Assembly (NCBI GenBank): GCA_016742125.1
Contig: JACVCM010000017.1
Location: 13,908-42,238 of the forward strand
Direction: 5' to 3'
Length of the DNA stretch: 28,331 nt
Source of the DNA: Sphingomonadaceae bacterium
GTDB taxonomy: Bacteria > Pseudomonadota > Alphaproteobacteria > Sphingomonadales > Sphingomonadaceae
Numbering within the stretch: the stretch's first letter is position 1; every line of letters starts with the position of its first letter. Under the pieces are notes generated by a model, which saw only the letters and a program-made list of their open reading frames with translations, was not told the origin of the DNA and made no database searches. The position numbers and the translations under genes were made by a program. Positions 7,801 through 16,090 of this stretch are shown here, one piece after another.

Positions 7801-8199
7801 CTATCCGGCCCGGCGGTGCCGTGCCGCGTCGATGAGACCGCTTCGCGCAAACTGAACAAAGTCACGCAGCGATGCCGCAACTTGCCGCGCCGACTCGAGA
7901 TAGTCAGCTCCGGCTTCGTCCATATTGACCGCAGGAAACTTGCTTTGGTGAAGCGCAATATTATGACGCATGATGCCAAGCTTCGCGTTAAATTCCGGCT
8001 GCAGATGCTCCAACCGTGTATCTTTGAAAAGTGCTTCTGCATCGCTGGCGATCTCTCCCACGTGAACCGAAAGCTCACGTCGCTTGTTGACAAGCTCCAG
8101 CTTGCGTGCATGATCCGTTCGTGCGCCGATCAGCTGTATTTCGGTCTGGATTTTGTCAAGCTCATTCATGAGTACAAGCATTTCGTCGATTTCGCTCAC
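7801..8199 (-). CDS. Hypothetical helical protein
   Basis: Encodes 132 aa from GTG at 8199. AAAGGG lies 6 nt upstream of this GTG, while the frame open further upstream has no good start site and reads like non-coding sequence. The protein is rich in charged and leucine residues (IDEMLVLMNELDKIQTEIQL near the N-terminus, then LELVNKRRELSVHVGEI), suggesting coiled-coil helices. The C-terminus is basic (ARHRRAG). No enzyme motif, signal peptide or membrane segment is visible. It stands alone, separated from its neighbours by non-coding DNA on both sides. Function unknown. Confidence 0.55.
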   Translation of the reverse strand: MSEIDEMLVLMNELDKIQTEIQLIGARTDHARKLELVNKRRELSVHVGEIASDAEALFKDTRLEHLQPEFNAKLGIMRHNIALHQSKFPAVNMDEAGADYLESARQVAASLRDFVQFARSGLIDAARHRRAG

Positions 8200-8384
8200 C
8201 GCTCGCCCTTTGCATATTACCGTTCCCACGTGGAATCCGCGCGTGGCCGTCTGTCTCCAGTCTTGGTCAGAAGTAAGGCGGAGCGAAAGCATTGTCCAGC
8301 AGCACTTGACATGGGTGACGGGGCATTCGATCGGTATCCGGAAGCCTGAATCGCAAACTGGTGCAATCAAGAAATTTCCAACAC

Positions 8385-8422
8385 CCTGCCCGCACCGGCT
8401 CCGGGCGCGGGCGGCGGGCAGG
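8385..8422. repeat. GC-rich 9-bp inverted repeat
   Basis: CCTGCCCGC (8385-8393) and GCGGGCAGG (8414-8422) are perfect inverted arms around a 20-nt GC-rich loop. The stem would be very stable, but no T-tract follows on either strand. It could be an isolated remnant repeat or a structure near the element end. Confidence 0.4.
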
Positions 8423-8717
8423 ATATCGCGATTGCGGCTACGTTCTCCTCGTCCCGACCAAATTTTCAATGGTCTTGCTTGCAATCCCACTGGCTTCTAA
8501 GACTGTCCGGCCTGCCAAAATTGCAGCGACAGCCGAATGAGAATCAACAGTCTTGGCATGGATCGCTCGGGTAAAGTTCGGCCGTGAAGGCAATTTCAAA
8601 CGGATTGGTTGACCCGCTTCCTTCTTATTTCTATCTCACCCCTACCTTTACGATGACTGGAGCGCTGGTTTGGCTCATAAATGCGCCGGTTCAACGCAGA
8701 AGCAGCGTTTTGATTTT

Positions 8718-8739
8718 ATGGTATTTTCCATGGTATTTT
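8718..8739 (+). repeat. Two ATGGTATTTT direct repeats next to a tRNA-like core
   Basis: ATGGTATTTT occurs at 8718-8727 and again at 8730-8739. The copies lie about 50 bp before the tRNA-Ser-like 3' end at 8790-8812. Closely spaced direct repeats beside a tRNA-derived core are what arm-type binding sites of a tyrosine recombinase look like. The repeats are seen directly; their role is inferred. Confidence 0.45.
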
Positions 8740-8789
8740 GACAAACTGTCGGAGAAAAACGGCGGAATTTGAATGGGCTAAAGCCTCAA

Positions 8790-8812
8790 TTCGAATCCCT
8801 CCGTCTCCGCCA
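8790..8812 (+). mobile_element. Probable attachment site: orphan 3' end of a tRNA-Ser gene
   Basis: The 23 bases begin with the T-loop TTCGAATCCC and end with GTCTCCGCCA. They match the T-loop, 3' T-stem, acceptor strand and CCA end of a bacterial serine tRNA gene. Just upstream there is no pairing 5' T-stem strand (the bases before the T-loop are CTCAA, not GAGGG-like) and no anticodon or D arm, so this is not a functional tRNA. Tyrosine recombinases often use exactly this part of tRNA genes as the crossover core, leaving one such orphan copy at the distal end of the inserted element. No integrase gene is visible in the window. Confidence 0.5.
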
Positions 8813-8960
8813 CATCCAGCACTCCCGCAACAGGCTAGGAACAGAACAAGCTTGCTCGCGCGGCCGAAGCATTCCCTCCTGCGTCATGCGCGTAGCCGGA
8901 CGCAGGGCAAAATGCACCGACAATGTTCAAGAGCGCGAGAAGGAGGGATCGAACTGTCGC

Positions 8961-9147
8961 TCAGCCGAACGGGTAGGGAAATTCGTCAAAGCCGTCGCGC
9001 GGCTTGTCTGCGATTTTCAGAATCTGCGAACCCAGCCACCGTGCCTTGGGCAAGCGCGACCGGTCGAGATAGCGTGAGTCGATCTCGTTGCAACGTCGCG
9101 CCATCCAGCCCGCGCGTTGAAAGTTCGATGAATGTTCGCTGGCTCAT
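8961..9147 (-). pseudogene. Small coupled ORF, possibly frameshifted
   Basis: An ATG at 9147 overlaps the stop of the 127-aa gene (ATGA) and has AGGA at Shine-Dalgarno distance. Its frame (MSQRTFIELSTRG...) ends after 53 aa at 8986. A different frame of the same strand, running to a stop at 8961, gives a more protein-like C-terminus (SRYLDRSRLPKARWLGSQI, then DGFDEFPYPFG). The natural product may be a roughly 60-aa protein split by a one-base shift near 9090. Alternatively the 53-aa frame (8986-9147) is real and the other is chance. Function unknown. Confidence 0.35.
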
Positions 9148-9527
9148 GGGTCTATCCTGAACTTGCCGTGGATGACGTTGTACCAAACATCTTGTGTGAT
9201 ATTGGTACCATATTGTAGATCTATACGACGGGATGCGTCCAGCACGGCATCCAAAGCATAACGCTGCGAACCCGGATTTTGCGAAAAATCCTCCGTCCAA
9301 TCGAAACCACTCCCTCCGCGCCCGCCGATGCCACGCATGAACCCGCTGTCGCGAAGCAATTTGCGCAACTCGCGATGCAGTTCGTCATGCACATTTTTGG
9401 GAATAGTGCTCAAGCCCTTGCGGATGATCTGAACCGGGAGGTCGCGCGTGGGATGCCATATCGTCCGGATACGGCTGGTTTCGATTTCTGCCTGGTCGGG
9501 TCCGGCACCGGGAGGCGGGGCGGTCAT
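9144..9527 (-). CDS. Hypothetical small protein with an HxxxH-type helix
   Basis: Encodes 127 aa from ATG at 9527, preceded by AGGAAGG. The middle contains IPKNVHDELHRELRKLL (about residues 42-58), with two histidines four residues apart in a predicted helix, then a Gly-rich stretch and a conserved-looking C-terminus (YNVIHGKFRIDP). The HDELHRELR region recalls C-terminal nuclease-like domains of polymorphic toxins, but I cannot name a family. The gene follows the double SnoaL gene by 67 bp on the same strand. The next small ORF overlaps its stop, a layout also seen in toxin-immunity pairs. Nothing here links it directly to catabolism. Confidence 0.55.
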   Translation of the reverse strand: MTAPPPGAGPDQAEIETSRIRTIWHPTRDLPVQIIRKGLSTIPKNVHDELHRELRKLLRDSGFMRGIGGRGGSGFDWTEDFSQNPGSQRYALDAVLDASRRIDLQYGTNITQDVWYNVIHGKFRIDP

Positions 9528-9594
9528 TTCCCTTCCTACGTCACGACGTGCACAGGAATGCGAGCGGTGGCCATCATGACACCGGAATGTAGGT

Positions 9595-10527
9595 CTATTG
9601 TGGGCCGATCTGGCTCAACAGGCTCGCAAACTCCTCGCAATGCCAGATATCGGTAATGAGTGCTGCCTCGTCGAGACGCGCAACGTCCATGCCATTGATC
9701 CGGAATGTCCGTCCTTGCGCAGGAATGCCCATCAACGGCGCGCCGCTATGGGTTCCGGTCATTACCCAGCGGTCGGCGATCCAGTCGCCTTCGATGACGT
9801 AGCATTGTATCTCCATGCGCAGGTCCGGGACAGCCTCGCGCAGCCAGCCGAGAACATCGATAATGCCTTCGATGCCCGGCCGTTGGTCGGGCGCCGGATT
9901 GTGGTCGATCGCGTCGGGATGATATAGCTCCCAGCATAATTCGGAGCGACCCTTTGCCCATATCTCCTCGATATGGCGGCGGGCGACGGCCAGGTTGCGC
10001 CGCTCCTTCTCCGAAAAATCGTCGATGCCCGGCACAAAGGCATTTGCCCCCGGCCGATATTCGATGTCGGTCGACGGCGGCGGGATCACGCCTGACACCG
10101 GCGCTCCGAATTCGCCGCTTTGCAAGCCGATCTGCTGCGCCAGATGCGCCATTTCCTCGACATGCCAAAGTTCGGCAATTTTCTCCTCCCTGATGCGCAC
10201 CATGTCGATACCGGAGAAGCGCACCGCCGCGCCGGTGCTGGGCTGTCCGAAAAGTTCGCCTGTGTGCGTGCCGGACAACGTCCACAGATCGACGCCAAAG
10301 TCGCCGGCGGCCATGACGTGATGAAGGTCCATCCGCATGTCGGCAATGCCCCGGCGAAAGTCGGTTACGACCTGCTTGAGCGCTTTAAGTCCCGGTGGCT
10401 GCCCTGCTACCGGCATATGGTCGATCACATCCGGCGTGTAATTTGCGTCGACCAGGTCGGTTCGTCCGGTGCCCCACACATCCTCGATCTGCTCGCGCAA
10501 CAACCGGCGGGTAACCTCGCGGCTCAT
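9595..10527 (-). CDS. Tandem SnoaL-like (NTF2-fold) protein
   Basis: Encodes 310 aa from ATG at 10527, which overlaps the SDR stop as ATGA; the open frame upstream lies inside the SDR gene. Two SnoaL/polyketide-cyclase-like domains are visible, at about 1-130 and 165-305. Each carries the pattern D-hydrophobic-DH-P (VIDHMP and AIDHNP), a GTH-G-L/P-G segment (SGTHTGELFG and TGTHSGAPLMG), an ISHD-like GIDMVRI/GMDVARL strand and a final W-H-EE segment. Single SnoaL domains are about 140 aa, so this is a duplication or fusion. Such domains catalyse isomerisation, cyclisation or hydrolysis, or only bind ligand. The substrate is unknown; context is amidohydrolase-SDR. Confidence 0.8.
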   Translation of the reverse strand: MSREVTRRLLREQIEDVWGTGRTDLVDANYTPDVIDHMPVAGQPPGLKALKQVVTDFRRGIADMRMDLHHVMAAGDFGVDLWTLSGTHTGELFGQPSTGAAVRFSGIDMVRIREEKIAELWHVEEMAHLAQQIGLQSGEFGAPVSGVIPPPSTDIEYRPGANAFVPGIDDFSEKERRNLAVARRHIEEIWAKGRSELCWELYHPDAIDHNPAPDQRPGIEGIIDVLGWLREAVPDLRMEIQCYVIEGDWIADRWVMTGTHSGAPLMGIPAQGRTFRINGMDVARLDEAALITDIWHCEEFASLLSQIGPQ

Positions 10528-11261
10528 TGCGCCGACATCCCGCCATCGACCGCCAGCGTATGGCCGGTCACGAAGCTCGATTTGGCCGACAGCAGCCATG
10601 CCGCGGCTTCGGCAACTTCCTCGGCGCGGGCGATCCGCCCCAGAGGATGCACTGAAGCCGCGAAGTCGGCAAAGCCCGGATTGGCCTTGAACCCTCGTTC
10701 GGTCAGCATTGGCGTCTCGACTGCGCCGGGCAGCACTGCGTTGACTCGAACACCATGCGGAGCGGCCTCAAGGGATACCGATCGGGTAAGCCCGATAACC
10801 GCATGTTTGGAGGCGGCATAGGCGGCCATGCCCGCTGCACCGAGCCAGCCCATCACGCTCGCGGTGTTGACGATGGCGCCGCCGCCATTGGCCTGTAATC
10901 CGGGTAGCTGCGCTTTCAGGCAGGTCCACAGCCCGCGCACATTCACTGCCATTACGCGCTCATACTCTTCATCGGGATATTCGGTAATCGGCAGCATCGC
11001 GCCGCCCAGCCCCTCGATACCGGCGTTGTTGAAGGCGCCGTCGATTTTGGGGAACGAGGCGATGATGGCGGCGATGGCCGCGCTGTCGGTAATATCGGCG
11101 ATGGCACTGTGCGCGTCCGGCAGGCTGTCGGCAACGTCGCGCACGCGATCATCGCGATCGACGAGCATCAGCGTCGCGCCATAGGCTGCAAAAATCGATG
11201 CCGCGGCCTTACCGATTCCGCTGGCCGCCCCCGTTATCATGATATGGCGGTTTTCCAGCAT
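10524..11261 (-). CDS. Short-chain dehydrogenase/reductase
   Basis: Encodes 245 aa, classical SDR length. The cofactor motif TGAASGIG is at 10-17, NNAG at 78-81, and the catalytic Ser135, Tyr148 and Lys152 in S-x12-Y-x3-K order. The C-terminal SSFVTGH-L-VDGG signature is intact. An aspartate in VDRDD after the second beta strand (about residues 35-38) favours NAD over NADP. It would oxidise an alcohol or dihydrodiol, or reduce a ketone, in the cytoplasm. I chose ATG at 11261 because AGGAAGG lies just upstream. It sits 16 bp after the amidohydrolase and overlaps the SnoaL gene by 4 bp. One option is dehydrogenation of the diol made by the Rieske enzyme encoded at 18520-20291; this is inference. 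Confidence 0.88.
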   Translation of the reverse strand: MLENRHIMITGAASGIGKAAASIFAAYGATLMLVDRDDRVRDVADSLPDAHSAIADITDSAAIAAIIASFPKIDGAFNNAGIEGLGGAMLPITEYPDEEYERVMAVNVRGLWTCLKAQLPGLQANGGGAIVNTASVMGWLGAAGMAAYAASKHAVIGLTRSVSLEAAPHGVRVNAVLPGAVETPMLTERGFKANPGFADFAASVHPLGRIARAEEVAEAAAWLLSAKSSFVTGHTLAVDGGMSAQ

Positions 11262-11277
11262 GTCGTTGCCTTCCTCT

Positions 11278-12768
11278 TCACTTGGCCGCATAGCCGTGCA
11301 TACTATTGTCCGGCAGGCCGCCTTCTGCGCGATATCTGGCGACAATCCGGTCCAGCTGGGTTCCGGCGACGCCGGCGGCCACATAATCCGCCGGGTCGAC
11401 CGCATAGAGCCGTGCGCCATTCTCCCCCAGTATCGCGCGGCGCAGCGGGCTGTCGTCGTGGCCCAGATCGGGGTAGCCGAAACGCTCGATCAGGTCGGCT
11501 GGCATGATCAGCCGGCGGAACGCCTCGATCTGCCATTGCGGGCTACCATACCAGACAGAGTCTGTGCCCCAGAGCACATGGTCGCGACCTAGCCCCTTGA
11601 TGAGCATGCCTATCATTGCGGCCGCAAGTCTGGGGTGGGTCAGCACGGTAAAGGCGAAGCTCGCGCCGATGTCCGCATATATGTTCGATACGCCGTATCT
11701 GGCCGGGATTTCTGCAAGATCGCTCACCCAGTCGATCCGGCCTGTAGTCTCAAAGCGATGCAGCTCGGCCTCGGTCGGCTGGGGGATTGTCCGGTAGGCA
11801 GCGTGGTATATGATGAAGTTCAGCCCCGGCCAGTCACGCGCGGCCTTGCCCACATCGTCAACGCGGGCGAAGGCTTCGGCGCCCGGCATGATCTCGTCGG
11901 CATTTTCCGGAAGCAGCCCCTTGTGGATGCAGATGTTGCGTACACCCGCCTTGAGTATCCGGTCATAGGCTGGATACATCAGTTCTTCGTCGTCGAGGCG
12001 ATAGCGTTTGTCCGACGGTGAAAAAGGCTCACCGACGGTATAGCCTTTCCAGCCATCGGGTTGCAGTTCGGCGTGAACCCGGTCGATCTCATCGAGCCAG
12101 CCGTCATGTCCAGGCCCCATGACCGCGTGCGTTAACAATCGCGTATCGCCAGCGATGAAATTTACGGCCGAACGCGCGGCTGCCATCTGGTCGTTGGTCA
12201 GCATTGCCATACCTTCCGACGGAGCGCCGGACAGCAGTGCGACTTTGGTGTCGCTGTCGAGATATATGAATTTCAGGAAATGCGCGAACTGGATCTGCTC
12301 GATCCCGAAACGCCCGGCATGGGGCAGACCGAGCAGCTCTGCAGAAAGTTCGATGAGGCCGGTGAGCGGTTCGAAATAGCCAGGATCGGCATCGTCGCGC
12401 AGGAAATGAACCTGATCGTCGAAGACAAATTGCCGCGAAAGCCGGTCGCGGCGGGTATGCGCCTCTTCCGGATCGAAGGCTTCGGTCTCGCTTACGTTGA
12501 AATGCTGCGAGAACAGCCGGTTCATAATGTCAAATGCCCCCGCCATCGCCATCGGCGTGCGGCACCAGTTGTGGACATCCACGCCATGTCGTGGCGCCTG
12601 GAAGGACGCTCTTTCCAGCATCAGTTGCTGATACATCTGCAACTTCCTGCTCTGCCGCGGCGGCGTATATTCGCCATTCGAGATAATGGCAGGGGGTAAA
12701 GGCAGGCGCGGCAACTGCTCCCCGGCCAAGAGGTTGTTGCGTTGCGCAGGCGTGAGCAGCATGACCAT
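11278..12768 (-). CDS. Amidohydrolase-superfamily enzyme (ACMSD/decarboxylase-like), metal site intact
   Basis: Encodes 496 aa from ATG at 12768; other starts (GTG 12849, ATG 12762) are possible and no strong ribosome site decides. The fold is amidohydrolase 2: D-x-H at 64-66 (VDVHN), a possible active-site lysine at 241 (GWKGYT), His282 (CIHKG), His322 (IIYHAAY) and the metal/catalytic Asp403 in LWGTDS. It is longer than typical ACMSD or gamma-resorcylate decarboxylases (about 330 aa) because of extra sequence between the DxH and the first later histidine. Members hydrolyse C-N or C-C bonds or decarboxylate aromatic acids. It leads a minus-strand unit with the SDR and SnoaL genes and is divergent from the TonB receptor. 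Confidence 0.8.
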   Translation of the reverse strand: MVMLLTPAQRNNLLAGEQLPRLPLPPAIISNGEYTPPRQSRKLQMYQQLMLERASFQAPRHGVDVHNWCRTPMAMAGAFDIMNRLFSQHFNVSETEAFDPEEAHTRRDRLSRQFVFDDQVHFLRDDADPGYFEPLTGLIELSAELLGLPHAGRFGIEQIQFAHFLKFIYLDSDTKVALLSGAPSEGMAMLTNDQMAAARSAVNFIAGDTRLLTHAVMGPGHDGWLDEIDRVHAELQPDGWKGYTVGEPFSPSDKRYRLDDEELMYPAYDRILKAGVRNICIHKGLLPENADEIMPGAEAFARVDDVGKAARDWPGLNFIIYHAAYRTIPQPTEAELHRFETTGRIDWVSDLAEIPARYGVSNIYADIGASFAFTVLTHPRLAAAMIGMLIKGLGRDHVLWGTDSVWYGSPQWQIEAFRRLIMPADLIERFGYPDLGHDDSPLRRAILGENGARLYAVDPADYVAAGVAGTQLDRIVARYRAEGGLPDNSMHGYAAK

Positions 12769-12869
12769 GGCGGCAAAATTGACAGAAAGATGCCGGTCCG
12801 CCCCATGAAAATTACATAGGCCGCGATAACTGCGCGGGCATGCGCTCACCGCTATTCATCGCCCCATGC

Positions 12870-12893
12870 CTGAAATTCATTTCCCGATTTCGG
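12870..12893. promoter_or_regulatory. Inverted repeat in the amidohydrolase/TonB receptor divergent region
   Basis: GAAAT (12872-12876) is inverted against ATTTC at 12879-12883 and again at 12887-12891, the outer pair with GCC/GGC flanks and one unpaired T. It lies in the 212-bp gap between two divergent units, about 90 bp from the TonB receptor start. It is the only symmetric element I see there and could be a regulator-binding site, for example for the LysR at 23917. No clear -35/-10 pair was found. Confidence 0.3.
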
Positions 12894-12980
12894 CATCGCT
12901 TGAAAGGTTGTGCCGGTAACCGAACGGCAATCTGTCCTTGACGGCAGCATAAGCGTCGGGTTCGTCGAGGAGGGTATGAT

Positions 12981-15233
12981 ATGAAAAACAGGTTTAACAG
13001 GGCGGCATCTTTAGGTGCGATCTTGATGGCGTCGGTATCGGTGCCGGCTCTGGCGCAGGAGGCAGAAGATACAGGCAGCGGCGGTATCGAGGAGATCGTC
13101 GTCACCGCGGAACGCCGCGAAACAAATCTGCAGGACACGCCGCTTGCCGTCACCGCGCTGACCGCCGATGCGCTACAGGCGTCGGGAGTTGCGGTTATCA
13201 ATGATCTCGCCGCAACCGTTCCCAACCTGACCTCTACCACCGGACCACAGGGTTCCTCCGACGCCAACTTCTTCGTGCGCGGGGTGGGGCAGTTCGATTT
13301 CATCATCACCAATGACCCCGGCGTCGGGCTTTATGTCGATGGCGTTTATCTGGGCCGGACCGTCGGCGCGATGCTCGACAGCGGCGATATCGAACGCGTC
13401 GAGGTATTGCGCGGCCCGCAAGGCACCTTGTTCGGCCGCAATACGCTCGGCGGCGCGATCAATATCGTTTCACGCCAGCCAGACCCTTCCAGCTTTTCCG
13501 GCAATGTCAGCGCAACCTATGGCAGCCGCGACCGGATCGAGGTTACAGCGGGTGTGAATACGCCCATTGGCGGCGACAGCGCTTTCCGCATCTCCGGCTT
13601 CTACCGCGAGCAGGACGGCTTTGCGCGCAATGCTGTTACCGGTGCACGGTTCGGAGCCACCGACCGCTACGGAGGGCGGGCGCAGTTGCGGCTGGGCCTT
13701 GGAGAAAATCTGCGGATCGACCTTGCCGCCGACTATTCGCTCGATAAATCGAACCCCGCGCCGTCGGTGCTGCGGGGGATTGCGCCTGCGCCTTTCTTCC
13801 CGGCTGGCGCGTTCGGCGATGTGCAGAATCCAGACAATTTCTACCGCATCTTCGCCTCGAACAGCCCGGAGGCGCGCAATGAAACTTATGGCTTTTCCGG
13901 CACGATCACGCTCGAACTTGGGGACGCAACCCTGAAATCGATCACCGCCTATCGCAAGCTCGATGGTTTTTCGACGTCGGATCCGGACGGCACCCGCTAC
14001 AAGCTGTACGATCAGGATGTGACCACCGAGCAGGACCAGTTCAGTCAGGAAATCCAACTTGCCGGCACCGCGCTCGACGACCGGCTCACCTATCTTCTCG
14101 GCGGCTATTATTTCCGCGAAAATGCCGAGCAGGTGCTTGGCCTGTGCTTCGCCCCGATCAGCAGCCCGGCAGCTTTGCCATTCGCGCCGTGCAATACATG
14201 GACGCAGGGCAATGACCAGAAAACGCGTTCGACCGCTCTGTTCGGACAAATGCGCTACAAACTGACCGACCAGTTGTCGGTCACCGTTGGCGGACGCTAT
14301 ACCTGGGACCGCAAACGCATTATCTCGAACCAGTTTTTCGACTTCCGTCCGCAAGGGGTAGGGCCGGGTGCCATTTTCGGATTCGGCCTCCCGCCCGCGT
14401 TGCTCGGTCAGCGCATCGTCCTGCCGATTGTAAGTAACCTGCCCGATAGCGCAACGTTCAAGAAATTCACGCCGAAGGTCGGGGTCGAATTCGCCCCCAA
14501 CAGCGACGTTCTGCTGTTTGCATCCTACTCAAAGGGCTTTCGTGCGGGTGGCTTCAACGGTCGTCTGATCGCCCCGCAGACGAGTGTGCCATCTTACGCG
14601 CCCGACACCAACGACACCTATGAGTTGGGCTTCAAGTCGGATTGGCTGGACCGGACGTTGCGGGTCAACGGTACGCTCTTCTATTCGAAATATAAGGATA
14701 TCCAGCAGACCATCGCCGACCCGGCGGTGCAGTTCCGCGTCGCCAATGCGGGCGATGCCGAACTCAAAGGCTTCGAGCTCGAAATTACCGCCGGGCCGAC
14801 CGAGGGACTTCGGTTCGATGCAGCGGTCGGCTATACGTCGAGCAAGTTCAAAAATGTACCCGCGCTGGTCGGCCCGATAAATGGCAATCGCCTGCCTTTC
14901 AGCCCCGAATGGACCGTATCGGTCGGCGCGGAATATGCAATTCCCCTTGCTGGCGGCACGCTTACGCCGCGCGTCGATTACCGTCTGCAAAGCCAGGTCT
15001 ATTTCACCGCATTCAACCTGCCGCTGGAGGAGCAGGGCGATTATGGCCTGCTCAATGCCCGGCTGAGCTGGACCGATGCCGACGAGCGATTCAACATCGC
15101 GGTCTATGGCCAGAATTTGACCGATACCGAATATTATACCTTCGGTCAGAACGCGCTCGCGACGCAGGGCGTTGCCTATAATTATCTCGGCCGCCCGCGT
15201 GAATATGGCGTTACGGTGGGGTATCGCTTCTAA
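12981..15233 (+). CDS. TonB-dependent outer-membrane receptor
   Basis: Encodes 750 aa. A signal peptide ends with VPALA-Q at about 25/26. A TonB-box-like IEEIVVTAERR is at 36-46, followed by the plug domain (GVGLYVDGVYLGR, then the IERVEVLRGPQGTLFGRNTLGGAINIV region at about 135-162) and a 22-strand-type barrel ending in Phe (GVTVGYRF). The start ATG has GAGGAGGG upstream. It would import a bulky or scarce substrate across the outer membrane using TonB energy. In sphingomonads such receptors commonly accompany xenobiotic or aromatic catabolic genes. It opens a plus-strand unit with the NmrA-like, Ohr and SnoaL genes, only 11 bp before the next start, so the substrate is probably that of the surrounding pathway rather than iron. 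Confidence 0.95.
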   Translation: MKNRFNRAASLGAILMASVSVPALAQEAEDTGSGGIEEIVVTAERRETNLQDTPLAVTALTADALQASGVAVINDLAATVPNLTSTTGPQGSSDANFFVRGVGQFDFIITNDPGVGLYVDGVYLGRTVGAMLDSGDIERVEVLRGPQGTLFGRNTLGGAINIVSRQPDPSSFSGNVSATYGSRDRIEVTAGVNTPIGGDSAFRISGFYREQDGFARNAVTGARFGATDRYGGRAQLRLGLGENLRIDLAADYSLDKSNPAPSVLRGIAPAPFFPAGAFGDVQNPDNFYRIFASNSPEARNETYGFSGTITLELGDATLKSITAYRKLDGFSTSDPDGTRYKLYDQDVTTEQDQFSQEIQLAGTALDDRLTYLLGGYYFRENAEQVLGLCFAPISSPAALPFAPCNTWTQGNDQKTRSTALFGQMRYKLTDQLSVTVGGRYTWDRKRIISNQFFDFRPQGVGPGAIFGFGLPPALLGQRIVLPIVSNLPDSATFKKFTPKVGVEFAPNSDVLLFASYSKGFRAGGFNGRLIAPQTSVPSYAPDTNDTYELGFKSDWLDRTLRVNGTLFYSKYKDIQQTIADPAVQFRVANAGDAELKGFELEITAGPTEGLRFDAAVGYTSSKFKNVPALVGPINGNRLPFSPEWTVSVGAEYAIPLAGGTLTPRVDYRLQSQVYFTAFNLPLEEQGDYGLLNARLSWTDADERFNIAVYGQNLTDTEYYTFGQNALATQGVAYNYLGRPREYGVTVGYRF

Positions 15234-15244
15234 GGAGAGCAGCT

Positions 15245-16090
15245 TTGCGCGTTCTGGTCATTGGCGGCACCGGCAAGATCGGACGGCATCTGGTGCACGG
15301 ACTGCGGGCCGCCGGGGTCGAAGCGACCGCCGCTTCGCGCCACCCGGAAGCGGACGGGATTGCGTTGGGTATGGCCGATGCCCATGCGGTTGAGGCGGCC
15401 GCCAAAGGCTTCGATGCTGCCTATCTGACGACCCCGCTGGGGCCGGACGAAGGCGAGATCGGCACCGCAGCAGTGGCCGCGCTGCGACGGGCGGGGGTTG
15501 GAAAGATCGTTTATCTTGCCATCCACAATCTCGAAGCGATGCGGGAAATCCCGCATTTCGAAACGAAGATCCCCGTGAAGCAGGCCGTGCTGTCGGAGGC
15601 GTCAGGGGTCGTGTTGCAACCCAATTTCTTTTTCCAGAACGACCTGATGGCGCTGCCGGCAATTTTGGACGCCGGCATCTATCCGCTTCCGATCGGCACT
15701 GCGGGTGTGTGGAGTATCGATGTCGCCGACATTGCCCGCGCAGCGGTAAACGCTTTGACAGGCGATGGCTGGAACGGCCGGGCCGTCCCGTTATGCGGGC
15801 CCCAAAAACTGACCGGTCCGATGATCGCGCAGAACTGGTCGTCGGCAACCGGACGCGCGGTCATCTACCCCGGCGACGATGTGGCGCCATTTGTCGCTGC
15901 CATGCGCGCGCAAATCCCCGGATTCACCGACTGGATGGCGAACGACTTTACGCTTATGATGCAGATCACCCAGCGCGACGGGTGCCCGGCAACCGAAGAA
16001 GACCGCGCGGCAACCGAAGCCATCGTCGGTCAAAAGCTGATCCGGCACAGCGAATTTGCCGCAAATGCACTCAAGGAGAACAGATCATGA
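15245..16090 (+). CDS. NmrA-like NAD(P)-binding (atypical SDR) protein
   Basis: Encodes 281 aa. It has an N-terminal Rossmann motif G7-G-T-G-x-x-G13 and lacks the YxxxK pair of classical SDRs, matching the NmrA/atypical SDR group. The start is TTG at 15245, supported by AAGGAGA 6-8 nt upstream directly after the TonB receptor stop; no ATG fits. The central VVLQPNFFFQN segment is typical of NmrA-like proteins. These proteins reduce small carbonyls or quinones, or sense NADP. The stop overlaps the Ohr start as ATGA. Role in the pathway unknown; a quinone or carbonyl reductase for a hydroxylated intermediate would fit. Confidence 0.85.
   Translation: MRVLVIGGTGKIGRHLVHGLRAAGVEATAASRHPEADGIALGMADAHAVEAAAKGFDAAYLTTPLGPDEGEIGTAAVAALRRAGVGKIVYLAIHNLEAMREIPHFETKIPVKQAVLSEASGVVLQPNFFFQNDLMALPAILDAGIYPLPIGTAGVWSIDVADIARAAVNALTGDGWNGRAVPLCGPQKLTGPMIAQNWSSATGRAVIYPGDDVAPFVAAMRAQIPGFTDWMANDFTLMMQITQRDGCPATEEDRAATEAIVGQKLIRHSEFAANALKENRS

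Larger units (their letters stand above)
8200..8960. other. Long gap without a convincing gene
   Basis: Apart from the structures listed separately (GC-rich inverted repeat, paired direct repeats and tRNA-like 3' end) I see no supportable coding sequence. Short open frames exist on both strands but lack Shine-Dalgarno sites or protein-like composition. The segment around 8580-8780 is AT-richer than its surroundings, in keeping with an integration or recombination site. Confidence 0.5.

Noticed and set aside
8584..8772. Plus-strand 62-aa open frame
   Set aside because: It has no ribosome site and crosses the direct repeats; the composition looks like translated non-coding DNA.
8751..8812. Possible complete tRNA gene from GGAGA to the CCA end
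   Set aside because: The acceptor ends could pair for five bases, but only about 62 nt lie between them and neither a T-stem partner nor an anticodon arm can be drawn.
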